Source: DATIJJ01 sp964612855 (GTDB taxonomy: Bacteria > Pseudomonadota > Gammaproteobacteria > DSM-16500). Taken from it: DNA of 25,256 nt. A program made the translations under genes and the position numbers. Positions 14,926 to 22,738 of this stretch are shown one piece after another; the first letter of the stretch is position 1; each line of letters begins with the position of its first letter. The stretch is taken from assembly GCA_964612855.1 (NCBI GenBank), contig CAZTDR010000040.1, forward strand, positions 1-25,256, read 5' to 3'. Below the pieces are notes generated by a model. That model saw only the letters and a list, made by a program, of their open reading frames with translations. It was not told the origin of the DNA and ran no database searches.

Positions 14926-15312
14926 TTATTTTAGACAAGGGCCGCCTGGAGGGCCATCATGCTTATGGTTAATAAATTTATACTCGCTGATAGTCTTATC
15001 CTGTTTTAAAACAGGCATCTCTATCAAAAAATCATAATCGGTTTTGCTGATTTCTTTCCCGGTTTTCATGTTTTCTAATATGCTTATACGTCTTTTAGTT
15101 GCCGTAATAAATTCTTCCAATTTTGGTCTATCCACGATGATGGTAGAGTTATTATCAAATGAAAAGCACCAAAAATTGTTTGCTTGTTTCTTTACTTCCG
15201 GGGCAGAGTAGTCGTCTGTTGTTACTCTTTTTACATTGCGCGCGCTTTGGTAAGCATGCAGACTATCGGTAAGCTTTTTTATATGTGTATCAAAACTACT
15301 ATGCGAGAACAT
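14926..15312 (-). CDS. Hypothetical 128-residue protein
   Basis: I do not recognise this protein. It begins MFSHSSFDTHIKKLTDSLHA, is soluble and mixed in charge, has a single Trp-Cys-Phe stretch in the middle (NNFWCFSFDNNSTIIVD), and ends with a short Gly/Pro tail HKHDGPPGGPCLK. GAGAGGAG lies about 6 nt before ATG 15312, a strong ribosome site, so I reject the upstream TTG start. Its N-terminal DTxIxxLxxxLH...VK...DYSA pattern resembles the start of the partial gene at the right window edge. It sits alone between the convergent M13 peptidase and the yacG-zapD pair. No terminator is evident. Confidence 0.72.
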   Translation of the reverse strand: MFSHSSFDTHIKKLTDSLHAYQSARNVKRVTTDDYSAPEVKKQANNFWCFSFDNNSTIIVDRPKLEEFITATKRRISILENMKTGKEISKTDYDFLIEMPVLKQDKTISEYKFINHKHDGPPGGPCLK

Positions 15313-15416
15313 AAAGACTCCTCTCAAAATTTATTAAAATAATAATGAATTGTACAAAACACTTTTAGTTGTTTCAAGCTTCTCTGTGCCCCTGACACAG
15401 AGGGCATTGCTTGGTT

Positions 15417-15626
15417 CTAGTCTTCTTCAGGTGGAGGAGGTGTGGAGTCAACGGATTCTCCTGGAATGCGATGTGATTCATCAGCCCAGGCACCTAGGTC
15501 AATTAATTTGCATCGTGCGGAGCAAAAAGGCTTGGCTGAATTTTCTTGCGTCCAGGTATTTTTTTGACCGCAATGCGGGCAAGTGATGTCTTCTTTTTTT
15601 ATTTTATGGGAAGTAATCGGTGTCAT
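15417..15626 (-). CDS. yacG: DNA gyrase inhibitor / zinc-binding protein YacG
   Basis: A 69-residue YacG protein with the four-cysteine zinc site CPHCGQK (first CxxC) and FCSARCKLIDLGAWA (CxxxC). The RCKLIDLGAWADE stretch is the family signature, followed by ESHRIPGE. E. coli YacG binds GyrB and inhibits gyrase. The start ATG 15626 overlaps the zapD stop as ATGA; a start further upstream would overlap zapD by 25 bp and is less likely. The C-terminus is a Pro/acidic tail. The order coaE-zapD-yacG is the same as in E. coli. Confidence 0.93.
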   Translation of the reverse strand: MTPITSHKIKKEDITCPHCGQKNTWTQENSAKPFCSARCKLIDLGAWADESHRIPGESVDSTPPPPEED

Positions 15627-16393
15627 GATGTGCAATAAGATAGCCAAAAAGATAAGTTATGAGGATATTGAGCAGGTCGTTCTAAAATAGTAGGTGAATA
15701 AAAGCGAATACTTAAAAAATGCCGTCCCAAACTAATTTCAGGGTAAGCCGGGACATTGACTGGCACCATGACGCGAAGTAAACGTAAATTAGTTTGTGGA
15801 TCGAGCAATTCTTGGTGAAACCCACTTGAAGCGACTTTTTGTTGTGTTTTACTTTCTTCGCGCACTAATTGCAAAATAAGCTCATTGGCGAGACGAATAT
15901 TGGTAAATTCTGTTAACCATACTTTGATAATTTCGGTGCGTTTTTCAGCAGGTTGTTGTAACCAATAGTGGTAAACAGGGATATCAAAACTACAACCACC
16001 ACCGGGTGTGGCTAAATGCAGCCTTAAGTTGTTGAGTAACTCAATTTCTCGCAAGGTTTGCCCAATTCGACCGCTGCTTTCAATAAAACAGCGGTTTAAT
16101 TCGTCAAGTTGCTTTAAGAGCTTGCCTAATTTGGCATGATCAATTTCAGGTGTTTTTTCAAGCTTACCAAGAAGCTGCATCTGATGGCTGAGTTCTTTTG
16201 CTAATTTTGCTTTCAGATCAGGGCGCTCTAACAGCTGTAATATATTGATAATTAAAGAAATCATATTACGTGTGCCGAAGACGGAGGTGTCCTGAACTTG
16301 ATGGTCTACCTGGAAAAATAATTGTTCTAATCGGAGGCAGACACGAATTAATTCATTCAACGGCTGTTCGTATATAATGACGTTTTCGATCAT
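15623..16393 (-). CDS. zapD: Cell division protein ZapD
   Basis: A 256-residue ZapD (DUF1342) protein, which cross-links FtsZ filaments at the division ring. The sequence keeps IIYEQPLNELIRVCLRLEQLF at the start, the SGRIGQTLREIELLNNLR helix, the PGGGCSFDIPVYHYWLQQP motif typical of the family, and a C-terminal GRHFLSIRFY beta segment. E. coli ZapD has 247 residues. It is coupled to yacG by a 4-bp overlap and separated from coaE by 67 bp. Confidence 0.94.
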   Translation of the reverse strand: MIENVIIYEQPLNELIRVCLRLEQLFFQVDHQVQDTSVFGTRNMISLIINILQLLERPDLKAKLAKELSHQMQLLGKLEKTPEIDHAKLGKLLKQLDELNRCFIESSGRIGQTLREIELLNNLRLHLATPGGGCSFDIPVYHYWLQQPAEKRTEIIKVWLTEFTNIRLANELILQLVREESKTQQKVASSGFHQELLDPQTNLRLLRVMVPVNVPAYPEISLGRHFLSIRFYSPTILERPAQYPHNLSFWLSYCTS

Positions 16394-16460
16394 GTCTATT
16401 CAGGGAGTTGGGTTAAGTTCCCGAAATAATATCATGATTTCTCAAGAAAAGTCTCTAATA

Positions 16461-17054
16461 TCACTTAGCTAACGACAAATAAAGTTCATGCAGTTTATCC
16501 ACTTGAGGGATTAGATCTTCATAGAGCCCATCATTTACGATGACATCATCTGTTAATCTTAAACGTTTTTCACGATTAGCCTGGGTTTTTAAAATAGCGC
16601 TGACGTCGTCTTTAGAGCTGCGGTCACGTAGCGTGGTACGAGAGATTTGTAATTCTTCACTTGCATCAACCACTAATATGCGTTGGATGAAGGGGTTAGG
16701 AGGTGTTTCAAATAAGAGGGGAATCATCACAATACAATAAGGTGCCTCAAGTAAGGCAGCCTTAGATTTGATTTCGTCACGAATCAAGGGGTGTAAAAGG
16801 TCTTCTAGTTGTTTGCGTTTTTGTTCATTAGAAAATACCAGCTTTCTGAGTCGGGCACGGTCTAAATGTCCATCAGGAAGCAACATATTTTTGCCGAAGA
16901 TTTCAACAATTTTATCTAAAGTTGGCTGGCCAGGTTGTGTTATATCACGTGCTAACATATCTGTGTCGATAATGGGTACGCTTTTTGCTGCAAACAAAGC
17001 TGCGACTGTCGATTTGCCGCTGCCGATACCACCTGTTAATCCAACAACGAGCAT
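16461..17054 (-). CDS. coaE: Dephospho-CoA kinase CoaE
   Basis: A 197-residue P-loop kinase catalysing the last step of coenzyme A synthesis, phosphorylation of the 3'-hydroxyl of dephospho-CoA by ATP. The N-terminus MLVVGLTGGIGSGKSTVA has the GGIGSGKS P-loop (8-15), followed by DTDMLARDIT, the LLHPLIRDEI motif and YCIVMIPLLFET. Length fits the family (about 200). AGGAG is 8 nt before ATG. A terminator separates it from pilD, so it is probably transcribed apart from the pilus genes although adjacent to them, as in many gammaproteobacteria. Confidence 0.96.
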   Translation of the reverse strand: MLVVGLTGGIGSGKSTVAALFAAKSVPIIDTDMLARDITQPGQPTLDKIVEIFGKNMLLPDGHLDRARLRKLVFSNEQKRKQLEDLLHPLIRDEIKSKAALLEAPYCIVMIPLLFETPPNPFIQRILVVDASEELQISRTTLRDRSSKDDVSAILKTQANREKRLRLTDDVIVNDGLYEDLIPQVDKLHELYLSLAK

Positions 17055-17072
17055 AGTCGAATCTCCTAAGAT

Positions 17073-17104
17073 GAAAAAATAGGGCAGATCAGTGTATCTG
17101 CCCT
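17073..17104 (-). terminator. Rho-independent terminator between pilD and coaE
   Basis: On the minus strand a perfect 9-bp stem AGGGCAGAT / ATCTGCCCT (17104-17096 and 17089-17081) with a 6-nt loop is followed by ATTTTTT. The stem overlaps the last base of the pilD stop codon, so it closes the pilin-pilB-pilC-pilD transcript. Confidence 0.9.
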
Positions 17105-17991
17105 TACATAATTATTCTTAAATTGTCAAAAGACCCTATATAAAGATTCAAAATCTGTGGTCCCCACATCAAGCTAATCCATCCTGCAATAGCAAGATAA
17201 GGACCGAAGGGAATGGGCACACTTTTAAATTGATTTCGGATGACCATTTGTACAGCGCCAAATAATAAACCAATGATAGAGGCTAATAAAATAATCATGG
17301 GTAATTGCTGCCAACCTAAAAAAGCACCTAACCCTGCGAGAAATTTATAATCGCCTTGCCCCATTCCAATTTTGCCCGTGGCCATTTTAAACAGCCCTTG
17401 CACAATGGCAAAAATGAGATAACCCGCGACGGCACCTATAATGGCATCATGGCTATTCGTAAAAATAGAAAATAGACTGAGTAATAAGCCTATCCAGAGG
17501 AGCAGTAACGTCAATTGATCAGGTAAAAGATGGTGATCCAAATCAATAAAAATGAGACTAACGGAAATCCACGTAAACACTAAGCCGACCGCCGTTTGCC
17601 AACTTATGCCAAAGCGCCAGGCGACATAGACAGAGGCAATACAGCAAAGTAATTCCACGAAAGGATAGCGCATGGAAATTTTTGCATCACAAAAAGCACA
17701 CTTTCCACGCAAAACGAGGTAGCTGATGATAGGAATGTTATGCCAGAGTTTTAACGATTTTTTGCAATGGGTGCAGTGAGAAAAGGGGAGATAGAGATTT
17801 AATTTTTCAATATCAGAAGGTTGACCTTTTAGCCCTAAATACTCACGGCATTCTTGGCTCCATTCATTTTTCATCATCATGGGTAAACGATAAATGACAA
17901 CATTTAAAAAACTACCAATAATAAGAGAAAGTGCGGCAACGAGAAAAAGAAAGAGCTCAGGATGGTCCATAATAAATTGAATCGTTTCCAT
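17104..17991 (-). CDS. pilD: Type IV prepilin peptidase / N-methyltransferase PilD
   Basis: A 295-residue polytopic membrane aspartic peptidase that cleaves the Gly-Phe leader junction of prepilins and N-methylates the new Phe. The N-terminal methyltransferase domain starts GSFLNVVIYRLP and has the zinc cysteine pairs CTHC (73-76) and CAFC (98-101). The peptidase domain has IDLDHHLLPD (D150/D152) and GQGDYKFLAGLGAF (211-224), the two catalytic Asp motifs. About seven to eight hydrophobic segments are visible. The ATG overlaps the pilC stop by one base (TAATG). In Legionella and relatives this enzyme also serves type II secretion, but no gsp genes are in this window. Confidence 0.96.
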   Translation of the reverse strand: METIQFIMDHPELFLFLVAALSLIIGSFLNVVIYRLPMMMKNEWSQECREYLGLKGQPSDIEKLNLYLPFSHCTHCKKSLKLWHNIPIISYLVLRGKCAFCDAKISMRYPFVELLCCIASVYVAWRFGISWQTAVGLVFTWISVSLIFIDLDHHLLPDQLTLLLLWIGLLLSLFSIFTNSHDAIIGAVAGYLIFAIVQGLFKMATGKIGMGQGDYKFLAGLGAFLGWQQLPMIILLASIIGLLFGAVQMVIRNQFKSVPIPFGPYLAIAGWISLMWGPQILNLYIGSFDNLRIIM

Positions 17992-19211
17992 TAGATGACA
18001 GCCCCTAATTTAAAAATAGGTAAATACATAGCAATAACCAAGCCTCCGATTACAACACCAAGAATCATCATAATCAAGGGTTCAAGTAACCGATTTAATT
18101 GGCTAACGAGATAATTTAAATCCCCTTCATAAAAATCAGCAGTTTGTGTGAGCATTTTTTCTAACGTCCCTGACTCTTCGCCAATCTGTACCATTTGTGT
18201 CATCAGGGTAGGAAATAAAGAATGCGTTTGCATGGCAGCATGCAATTGTTTTCCAGTGGAAATTTCCAAATGTAAATGTTGAATCGCAAGTTGATAAACC
18301 GCGTTATTTGTGGAGGTGATCAATATTTTTAATGCATCCGTAATTGGAATCCCTGCTGCAAAAAGGGTGGCTAAACTTCGTGCCCATCCGGCTAAAATAA
18401 ATTTCTGTAGAGAATCACCCACTAGAGGTAATTTTAATAGGGCGCTATCCCGGTAAAATTTTGCGCGAGGATAATATTGGGTTGAATAAAGTCCAATGCC
18501 TAGTAAAACCATTGCGGAAAAAATATAAAAGCTGCTTTGTTGTAGATAGCGGGCAAGTTGAATCACGAATTGAGTGAAGATAGGTAATTTGGCATGTGTC
18601 ATTTGAAAAAGTTCTGTAAAACGCGGCACCACAAACGTCAGCATAATAATAGTTACAATCGCTGCAACAATTAAAATTAGCAGTGGATAAAAAAACGCTT
18701 GTTTCAGCTTATTTTTCAATAAAAAAATAGTTTGTTTATGTTGAGTAATACGTTCTAGCATAGTATCTAATGTACCTGACTTTTCACCCGCTAAAATAAG
18801 GTTGCAGGTCATCCCATCAAAATACTTGGGAAATTTGCGCAAGCTATCCGCTAAATCATGACCTGCAATAATTTGCTCTCTTATTATTTTCAATAAGCGT
18901 AAAAATTCGGCATGTTTCACTTGCTGACTTAGAATATGAAGTGCTTGAGCAATAGGAATACCAGCGATAATGAGAGTGGCTAATTGACGAAAAAAAACCA
19001 AGATGGTAAGCGGCGGAATCTTTTGCGGGAAAAATTTTTTCTTTTTCCGCGTTATTGCGATAACGTGAATGCCTTTTTTTTGCAAATGAATTCTTGCGAT
19101 ATTAAGACTAAATGAGTTTATTTCGCCTGACATCTGTTGATTATGCTGATTCTTTCCTTGCCATAAATAAGTTGTATTTTCAAAAGACGTTCTAGTTGCG
19201 ATTTTCGACAT
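17991..19211 (-). CDS. pilC: Type IV pilus inner-membrane platform protein PilC
   Basis: A 406-residue polytopic protein with two T2SF domains that anchors the pilus assembly ATPase. The first domain holds FFRQLATLIIAGIPIAQALHIL and GEKSGTLDTMLERI; the second repeats this as WARSLATLFAAGIPITDALKIL and GEESGTLEKMLTQTADFYEGDL. Three membrane helices are visible, at about 170-195, 222-243 and 375-398. Length is normal. Its start is 182 bp from pilB, an unusually large gap for this operon, containing a hairpin. It is coupled to pilD downstream. Confidence 0.96.
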   Translation of the reverse strand: MSKIATRTSFENTTYLWQGKNQHNQQMSGEINSFSLNIARIHLQKKGIHVIAITRKKKKFFPQKIPPLTILVFFRQLATLIIAGIPIAQALHILSQQVKHAEFLRLLKIIREQIIAGHDLADSLRKFPKYFDGMTCNLILAGEKSGTLDTMLERITQHKQTIFLLKNKLKQAFFYPLLILIVAAIVTIIMLTFVVPRFTELFQMTHAKLPIFTQFVIQLARYLQQSSFYIFSAMVLLGIGLYSTQYYPRAKFYRDSALLKLPLVGDSLQKFILAGWARSLATLFAAGIPITDALKILITSTNNAVYQLAIQHLHLEISTGKQLHAAMQTHSLFPTLMTQMVQIGEESGTLEKMLTQTADFYEGDLNYLVSQLNRLLEPLIMMILGVVIGGLVIAMYLPIFKLGAVI

Positions 19212-19297
19212 TTTGTACCTTCTTTGTCTGTGGGAGGATGCTGGTATAGTTCTTTAGATAATTATTTTGGTTTTTAACATGACAGATTACTGTCAGT

Positions 19298-19373
19298 TCA
19301 AGGTGTTTTGATTGAACAAAAAAGCAGGAATAGCAGGGCTATTTCAAGTTTTTGTGATTGAAAAACACCTTGA
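19298..19373. repeat. Inverted repeat in the pilB-pilC gap
   Basis: TCAAGGTGTTTT (19298-19309) is the exact reverse complement of AAAACACCTTGA (19362-19373), enclosing 52 nt. A smaller palindrome, TGACAG-ATTA-CTGTCA, lies beside it at 19280-19295. They occupy the 182-bp gap between pilB and pilC. Possible roles are a stability or attenuation structure lowering pilC/pilD relative to pilB, or a small inserted element; the sequence alone does not decide. Confidence 0.6.
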
Positions 19374-19393
19374 GATGGCGGTAAGATGGCGTG

Positions 19394-20620
19394 TTAAAAT
19401 TCAAAATAATTATCTGAAGGACTATAAGTGGTTTCTTCTTCCTCCTGTAATTTAATCATCCGATTGATTTCAGAAAAACTAGTGATACCCTTCAATACAT
19501 TTTGCATAGCAATGTCAGCTAATGAGATGAAGCCGTCGCTTTTAGCTTGTTGAGTGATGGTTTGAGCGGATGTGCGTGTAAAAATAAATTTCTTAATTTT
19601 TTCTGTGAGAGGAAGTAATTCATAAATAGCAAAACGGCCTTGGTATCCTTGTGTGCATTGAGAGCAGTTACCAGCGCGATAAATGTAATCGGGTAAAGCG
19701 ACTTTAAGAAGCGATAATTTTTTATCATGAATTAGCTTTTCAGGAACTTTGCAGTGATCACATAATTTTCTAATAAGACGCTGCGCAATAATTAATGAGA
19801 TTGATTCTGCAATATGATAAGAAGGAATTCCCATGGCAAGAAGCCGAGTAATCGTTTCAACCGCGTTATTTGTATGAAGCGTGGATAAAACGAGATGTCC
19901 TGTTTGGGCGGCATGAATGGCTGTTGCAGCGGTTTCTGTATCACGAATCTCTCCCACCATGATAATGTCGGGATCTTGCCGCAATAAAGCGCGTAAAATA
20001 AGTGAAAAATCCAATCCAATTTTTGTGTTAACATTCACTTGATTAATACCATTTAAACGAATTTCAACGGGATCTTCTACGGTGGAAATGTTTTTTTCAA
20101 TTTGATTCAGATAATTTAAAGCAGAATACAGGGTGACCGTTTTTCCACTTCCCGTTGGCCCTGTTACTAAAATCATGCCCTGTGGTTGTGAAATTTTATT
20201 TATAAATAGTTTTTTTTGTTGAGAAACTAATCCAAGCTCATCCACCGTAAAAGAGAGTTTGTTTGAGTTTAGCAGGCGTAATACTATTTTTTCGCCCCAA
20301 AAAGTTGGGCAAGTGCTGATTCGGATATCAATATCATGAAGCTGAAACCGTCCGTCTTGCGGTAATCTTTTTTCTGCAATATTAAGATTTCCCATGACTT
20401 TTAGTCGAGTCATTATACGATTTGTTAGTGGTTCTTCTATCTCGTTTGCTAAAAGCAAAATACCATTTTGTCGATAACGAACACGGCAAAAATTTTCATG
20501 TGCTTCGAGATGAATATCTGATACTTTTTGTTGAAATGCATGCAAGATAAGGTCGTCAACAAATTGTATTAACGATTCGTCGTAATGAATTTTTTGTAAG
20601 TGAGCGGAATTAAGATTCAC
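19394..20620 (-). CDS. pilB: Type IV pilus assembly ATPase PilB, short form
   Basis: A 408-residue GspE/PilB ATPase. Visible parts are the N2 domain beginning with VSDIHLEAHENFCRVRYRQNG (33-52), Walker A GPTGSGKT (154-161), Asp box VEDPVE (181-186), Walker B DIIMVGEIRD (218-227), His box TGHLVLSTLHTNNA (240-253), and the zinc pairs CDHC (287-290) and CSQC (319-322). These catalytic features are complete. However, typical PilB proteins have about 560 residues, and the N-terminal MshEN/N1 domain of roughly 150 residues is missing. The start is GTG 20620, overlapping the pilin gene by 11 bp, so there is no room for the lost part. PilT-like retraction ATPases are shorter and lack the CxxC pairs, so PilB remains the better call. 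Confidence 0.93.
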   Translation of the reverse strand: MNLNSAHLQKIHYDESLIQFVDDLILHAFQQKVSDIHLEAHENFCRVRYRQNGILLLANEIEEPLTNRIMTRLKVMGNLNIAEKRLPQDGRFQLHDIDIRISTCPTFWGEKIVLRLLNSNKLSFTVDELGLVSQQKKLFINKISQPQGMILVTGPTGSGKTVTLYSALNYLNQIEKNISTVEDPVEIRLNGINQVNVNTKIGLDFSLILRALLRQDPDIIMVGEIRDTETAATAIHAAQTGHLVLSTLHTNNAVETITRLLAMGIPSYHIAESISLIIAQRLIRKLCDHCKVPEKLIHDKKLSLLKVALPDYIYRAGNCSQCTQGYQGRFAIYELLPLTEKIKKFIFTRTSAQTITQQAKSDGFISLADIAMQNVLKGITSFSEINRMIKLQEEEETTYSPSDNYFEF

Positions 20621-21002
20621 ATAATCCTGCTTTTATGCATGTGCCACTGATTTTCCATGTGCTTCCATCTGCGTTGGGTTGAAGAATATAAGTTGTTGCT
20701 CCAGCAGCGTCAGTCGCTGTTGCTGTAATCACCCCATTTTTAACCTGAAGGGCGGCGAGATTTTTTGTGGCATTAGGTTCAGAAGGAATTCCGTAATTGT
20801 TATTGTTAAGCTCAACTAACGACGCACCTTGTTGTAGTGCGAGTGAAACAGCCGTTTTGAATGGTGCTGTAGCGGTGATGACTTCAGAAAACCGAGCGCG
20901 TTTAGCATAATTTTGATAAGAGGGAATAGCGATCGTGGATAAAATTCCAACGATCGCCACAACGATCATTAATTCGATTAAAGAAAATCCCTGGCTGTTC
21001 AT
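20610..21002 (-). CDS. pilA: Type IV major pilin-like protein
   Basis: A 130-residue pilin. The leader is only five residues (MNSQG), cleaved before FSLIELMIVVAIVGILSTIA, which has the methylated Phe and the Glu-5 needed for assembly. The helix continues through SYQNYAKRARFSEVITA. The C-terminal part has Cys near the end (SGTCIKAGLCES), giving the usual D-loop disulfide. GGAG is 9 nt before the ATG. It is first in the pilin-pilB-pilC-pilD operon. Which of several pilins it is (major or minor) is not certain; the position next to pilB favours PilA. Confidence 0.92.
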   Translation of the reverse strand: MNSQGFSLIELMIVVAIVGILSTIAIPSYQNYAKRARFSEVITATAPFKTAVSLALQQGASLVELNNNNYGIPSEPNATKNLAALQVKNGVITATATDAAGATTYILQPNADGSTWKISGTCIKAGLCES

Positions 21003-21553
21003 TTGTTATTACTCCGTGTGCAATAAAGGAATTGTTATGATGAGATACTCATGGTTCATGGTGATTACGACGGAAAGAGTGCGTCTAAATAAGAAGTGCA
21101 GATAAGTGTATGTAGTAAGAATGGTAAAGCAGAAAAAGATGAGAAAAGCTATATTTAAATTTTTACCGTTATTTTAAAATTTTGCAAGTGATTTTTAAAA
21201 TGAAGAGATTGCGATTTGTAATTCTATGAAGCACTATAAGTTGATGTTATTGTTGCTAAAAGCGTGCTTGGGAATAGGTATTTGAAAACTATTGTTGATG
21301 AGGTAATTCCCAATAATCTTTTAAGTTTGCCCGAATGTTCATAATAAAATATTAAAAGAAATATTATTAGTTGAGACTTTAATATAAAGAAGTTTTTTGT
21401 TTTAAAATAGCGTGGCGTGCGAATGCGCTAACATCCACACGCCACTGACCAGATAAGTGGCTTTGTTACAAATTTACTACAGTAGCGTTTGGAGGTAAGA
21501 GTGAGGCCTGGATTGGAGTGCCGTAACTCTTTGATTTACTCGGCTTTCAAATT
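21003..21553. other. Intergenic region upstream of the pilin gene
   Basis: There is no credible gene in this AT-rich stretch. The part next to the pilin start must hold its promoter, but I see no convincing -35/-10 pair and no sigma-54 GG-N10-GC element. At about 21060-21094 a decayed copy of the REP-like unit seen at 6765 and 10245 can be recognised (GTGATTACGACGGAAAGAGTGCGTCTAA against GGATTACGACGC...GCGTCTAA; listed as a region only). A plus-strand reading frame from 21489 that yields a GERSRTSDLL peptide is a translation of tRNA sequence and not a gene. Confidence 0.6.
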
Positions 21554-21597
21554 TGCCGGCGAGAGGAGTCGAACCTCCGACCTACTGATTACGAATC
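21554..21597 (-). other. tRNA-Thr(CGU) 3' fragment; attachment-site remnant of an integrative element
   Basis: Read on the minus strand, this is the 3' part of a tRNA-Thr: anticodon loop TTCGTAA (21595-21589, anticodon CGT), 3' anticodon stem TCAGT, variable loop AGGTC, T arm GGAGG-TTCGACT-CCTCT, acceptor strand CGCCGGC and discriminator A (21554). No 5' half, D arm or CCA follows, so it is not a functional gene. The match stops in the 5' anticodon stem, exactly where tyrosine recombinases of phages and islands usually exchange strands. The orientation puts the element to the right and the old chromosome (pil genes) to the left. The intact tRNA-Thr is expected beyond the right window edge, or elsewhere if rearranged. 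Confidence 0.85.
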
Positions 21598-21808
21598 TAT
21601 TTCTTATCGGAATCAAACGATATCAAACAATTTCACATATTTCAAATTTTCATTTAAAAACAAGCGTTTTATCAATATTATCCTTCTCGATTAGTATCAA
21701 TCGAATTCATTTAAGAACATAAAAAAGTGTACCCAGAAGTGTACCCTCACTGCAAAATATAGTAATATAACTAAAAATAACCTATAATAACCAAATATAA
21801 GGGATTGA

Positions 21809-22069
21809 ATGCGTTATACATTGCTTATTAAGAAACAGGCGAAAAAGGTATTACAGAGCCTAGCTAGAACAGACCGTAATAGGATTGCTGAAAAAATTCA
21901 GTTGTTAGGAGAAAACCCCGACAATCCCGTTTTGGATATCAAGCCATTACAGGGAGAGCCCTACTACCGATTACGTGTCGGACAATGGCGCGTTATTTTC
22001 GACAAGGATGATTCGTTAAAAATTATTGCTATTGAAAAGGTAAAGCCACGCGGAGGGGCTTACAAATGA
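21809..22069 (+). CDS. RelE/ParE-family toxin
   Basis: An 86-residue RelE/ParE-superfamily toxin. The pattern is MRYTLLIKKQAKKVLQSLARTDRNRIAEKI, then LQGEPYYRLRVGQWRVIFDKDD and a terminal IAIEKVKPRGGAYK. The YRLRVGxWRVIF core and the C-terminal basic-aromatic end fit mRNA-cleaving RelE relatives, where Arg and Tyr/Lys residues act in catalysis. AAGGG precedes the ATG by 5 nt. The stop overlaps the antitoxin ATG (ATGA), and the toxin comes first, as in HigBA and related systems. It lies on the island side of the tRNA fragment, consistent with a maintenance function for the element. Confidence 0.9.
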   Translation: MRYTLLIKKQAKKVLQSLARTDRNRIAEKIQLLGENPDNPVLDIKPLQGEPYYRLRVGQWRVIFDKDDSLKIIAIEKVKPRGGAYK

Positions 22070-22380
22070 GTTTACAAATTATTAAATCAATCGATGGAAA
22101 AGCAGAATATGTTTTGCTACCCGTCAACGTCTATCATGCCTTGCGTCACGAAATTGAAGAAGCATTAAAAGAAAAACATAGCAGTAACGACTATGTACCT
22201 TTTGAGCTAACAGATTATGTTGATAACCCTGTCGCGCTTGCTCGTATTAACGCAGGCATTACACAAGAAGTATTAGCAAAGCGCATGGATGTAACCCAAG
22301 CATATATTAGCAAGCTTGAAGCACAGAGTAAGGTTACAGCAAAGGTTTTGAAGAAAGTAAAAGCAGCGATTGAGAAATAA
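22066..22380 (+). CDS. HTH (XRE) antitoxin
   Basis: A 104-residue antitoxin for the toxin encoded immediately upstream. The N-terminal half (LQIIKSIDGKAEYVLLPVNVYHAL) is a Phd-like or toxin-binding extension. Residues about 63-104 form a Cro/C1-type helix-turn-helix, NPVALARINAGITQEVLAKRM followed by DVTQAYISKLE. Such antitoxins bind the operon promoter and repress it together with the toxin. The 4-bp overlap ensures coupled synthesis. The pair looks intact and is the only undamaged part of the island's left end. Confidence 0.9.
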   Translation: MSLQIIKSIDGKAEYVLLPVNVYHALRHEIEEALKEKHSSNDYVPFELTDYVDNPVALARINAGITQEVLAKRMDVTQAYISKLEAQSKVTAKVLKKVKAAIEK

Positions 22381-22435
22381 ATGTTTTTTTGAAGCAACAC
22401 TTTTGTCACTTTTATCACGTTATATGCGAGCAACA

Positions 22436-22738
22436 ATGAGTAACTTTACTGATACATACATTAAAACGTTAAAAACACTGCCCAAAAGATACGAGCAATA
22501 TGAAGGCGGTGGCTTCGGCATTCGTGTCGCACCGACTGGCGTCAAAACATGGATATATCGCTATAAAATTAACGGAGTAACCGACAAGCTTACTCTAGGC
22601 CATTACCCAAAGATAAGCTTGGCTAATGCTAAAAAACGCTTTATTGAATTATGCTCGGTTCGCAAAGAAGGCATTAACCCAAAAGATTACATTGAGCAAG
22701 CCAAGCTGAAAGAGAACAACACCGTTAAAGTGATCTAA
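22436..22738 (+). pseudogene. P4-type tyrosine integrase, N-terminal fragment interrupted by IS3
   Basis: Only the N-terminal 97 or so native residues remain, matching the DUF4102 arm-binding domain of P4-like integrases: FTDTYIKTLKTLPKRYEQYE, GGGFGIRVAPTGVKTWIYRY, DKLTLGHYPKISLANAKKRF. Full enzymes have about 400 residues; the core-binding and catalytic domains (R-H-R-Y) are absent. The frame runs into the left end of an IS3 element at 22731 and stops in it (VKVI then TAA). No distal integrase fragment is seen past the IS. The start is ATG 22436 with no strong ribosome site. This is the recombinase expected for the tRNA-Thr attachment site 840 bp to the left, now dead, so the island is probably immobile on its own. 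Confidence 0.88.

Noticed and set aside
15382..15402. Stem CTCTGTG / CACAGAG after yacG as a terminator
   Set aside because: The 7-bp stem has no T-run on the minus strand; too weak to call.
15350..15586. 78-codon plus-strand frame opposite yacG
   Set aside because: Antisense shadow of yacG with no independent support.
21003..21300. Sigma-54 promoter for the pilin gene
   Set aside because: No GG-N10-GC element at usable spacing was found by eye, and rpoN is absent from its usual place.
21489..21722. Plus-strand reading frame of 77 codons containing GERSRTSDLLITN
   Set aside because: The peptide is the antisense translation of the tRNA-Thr fragment, a known source of false proteins; there is no ribosome site or family match.
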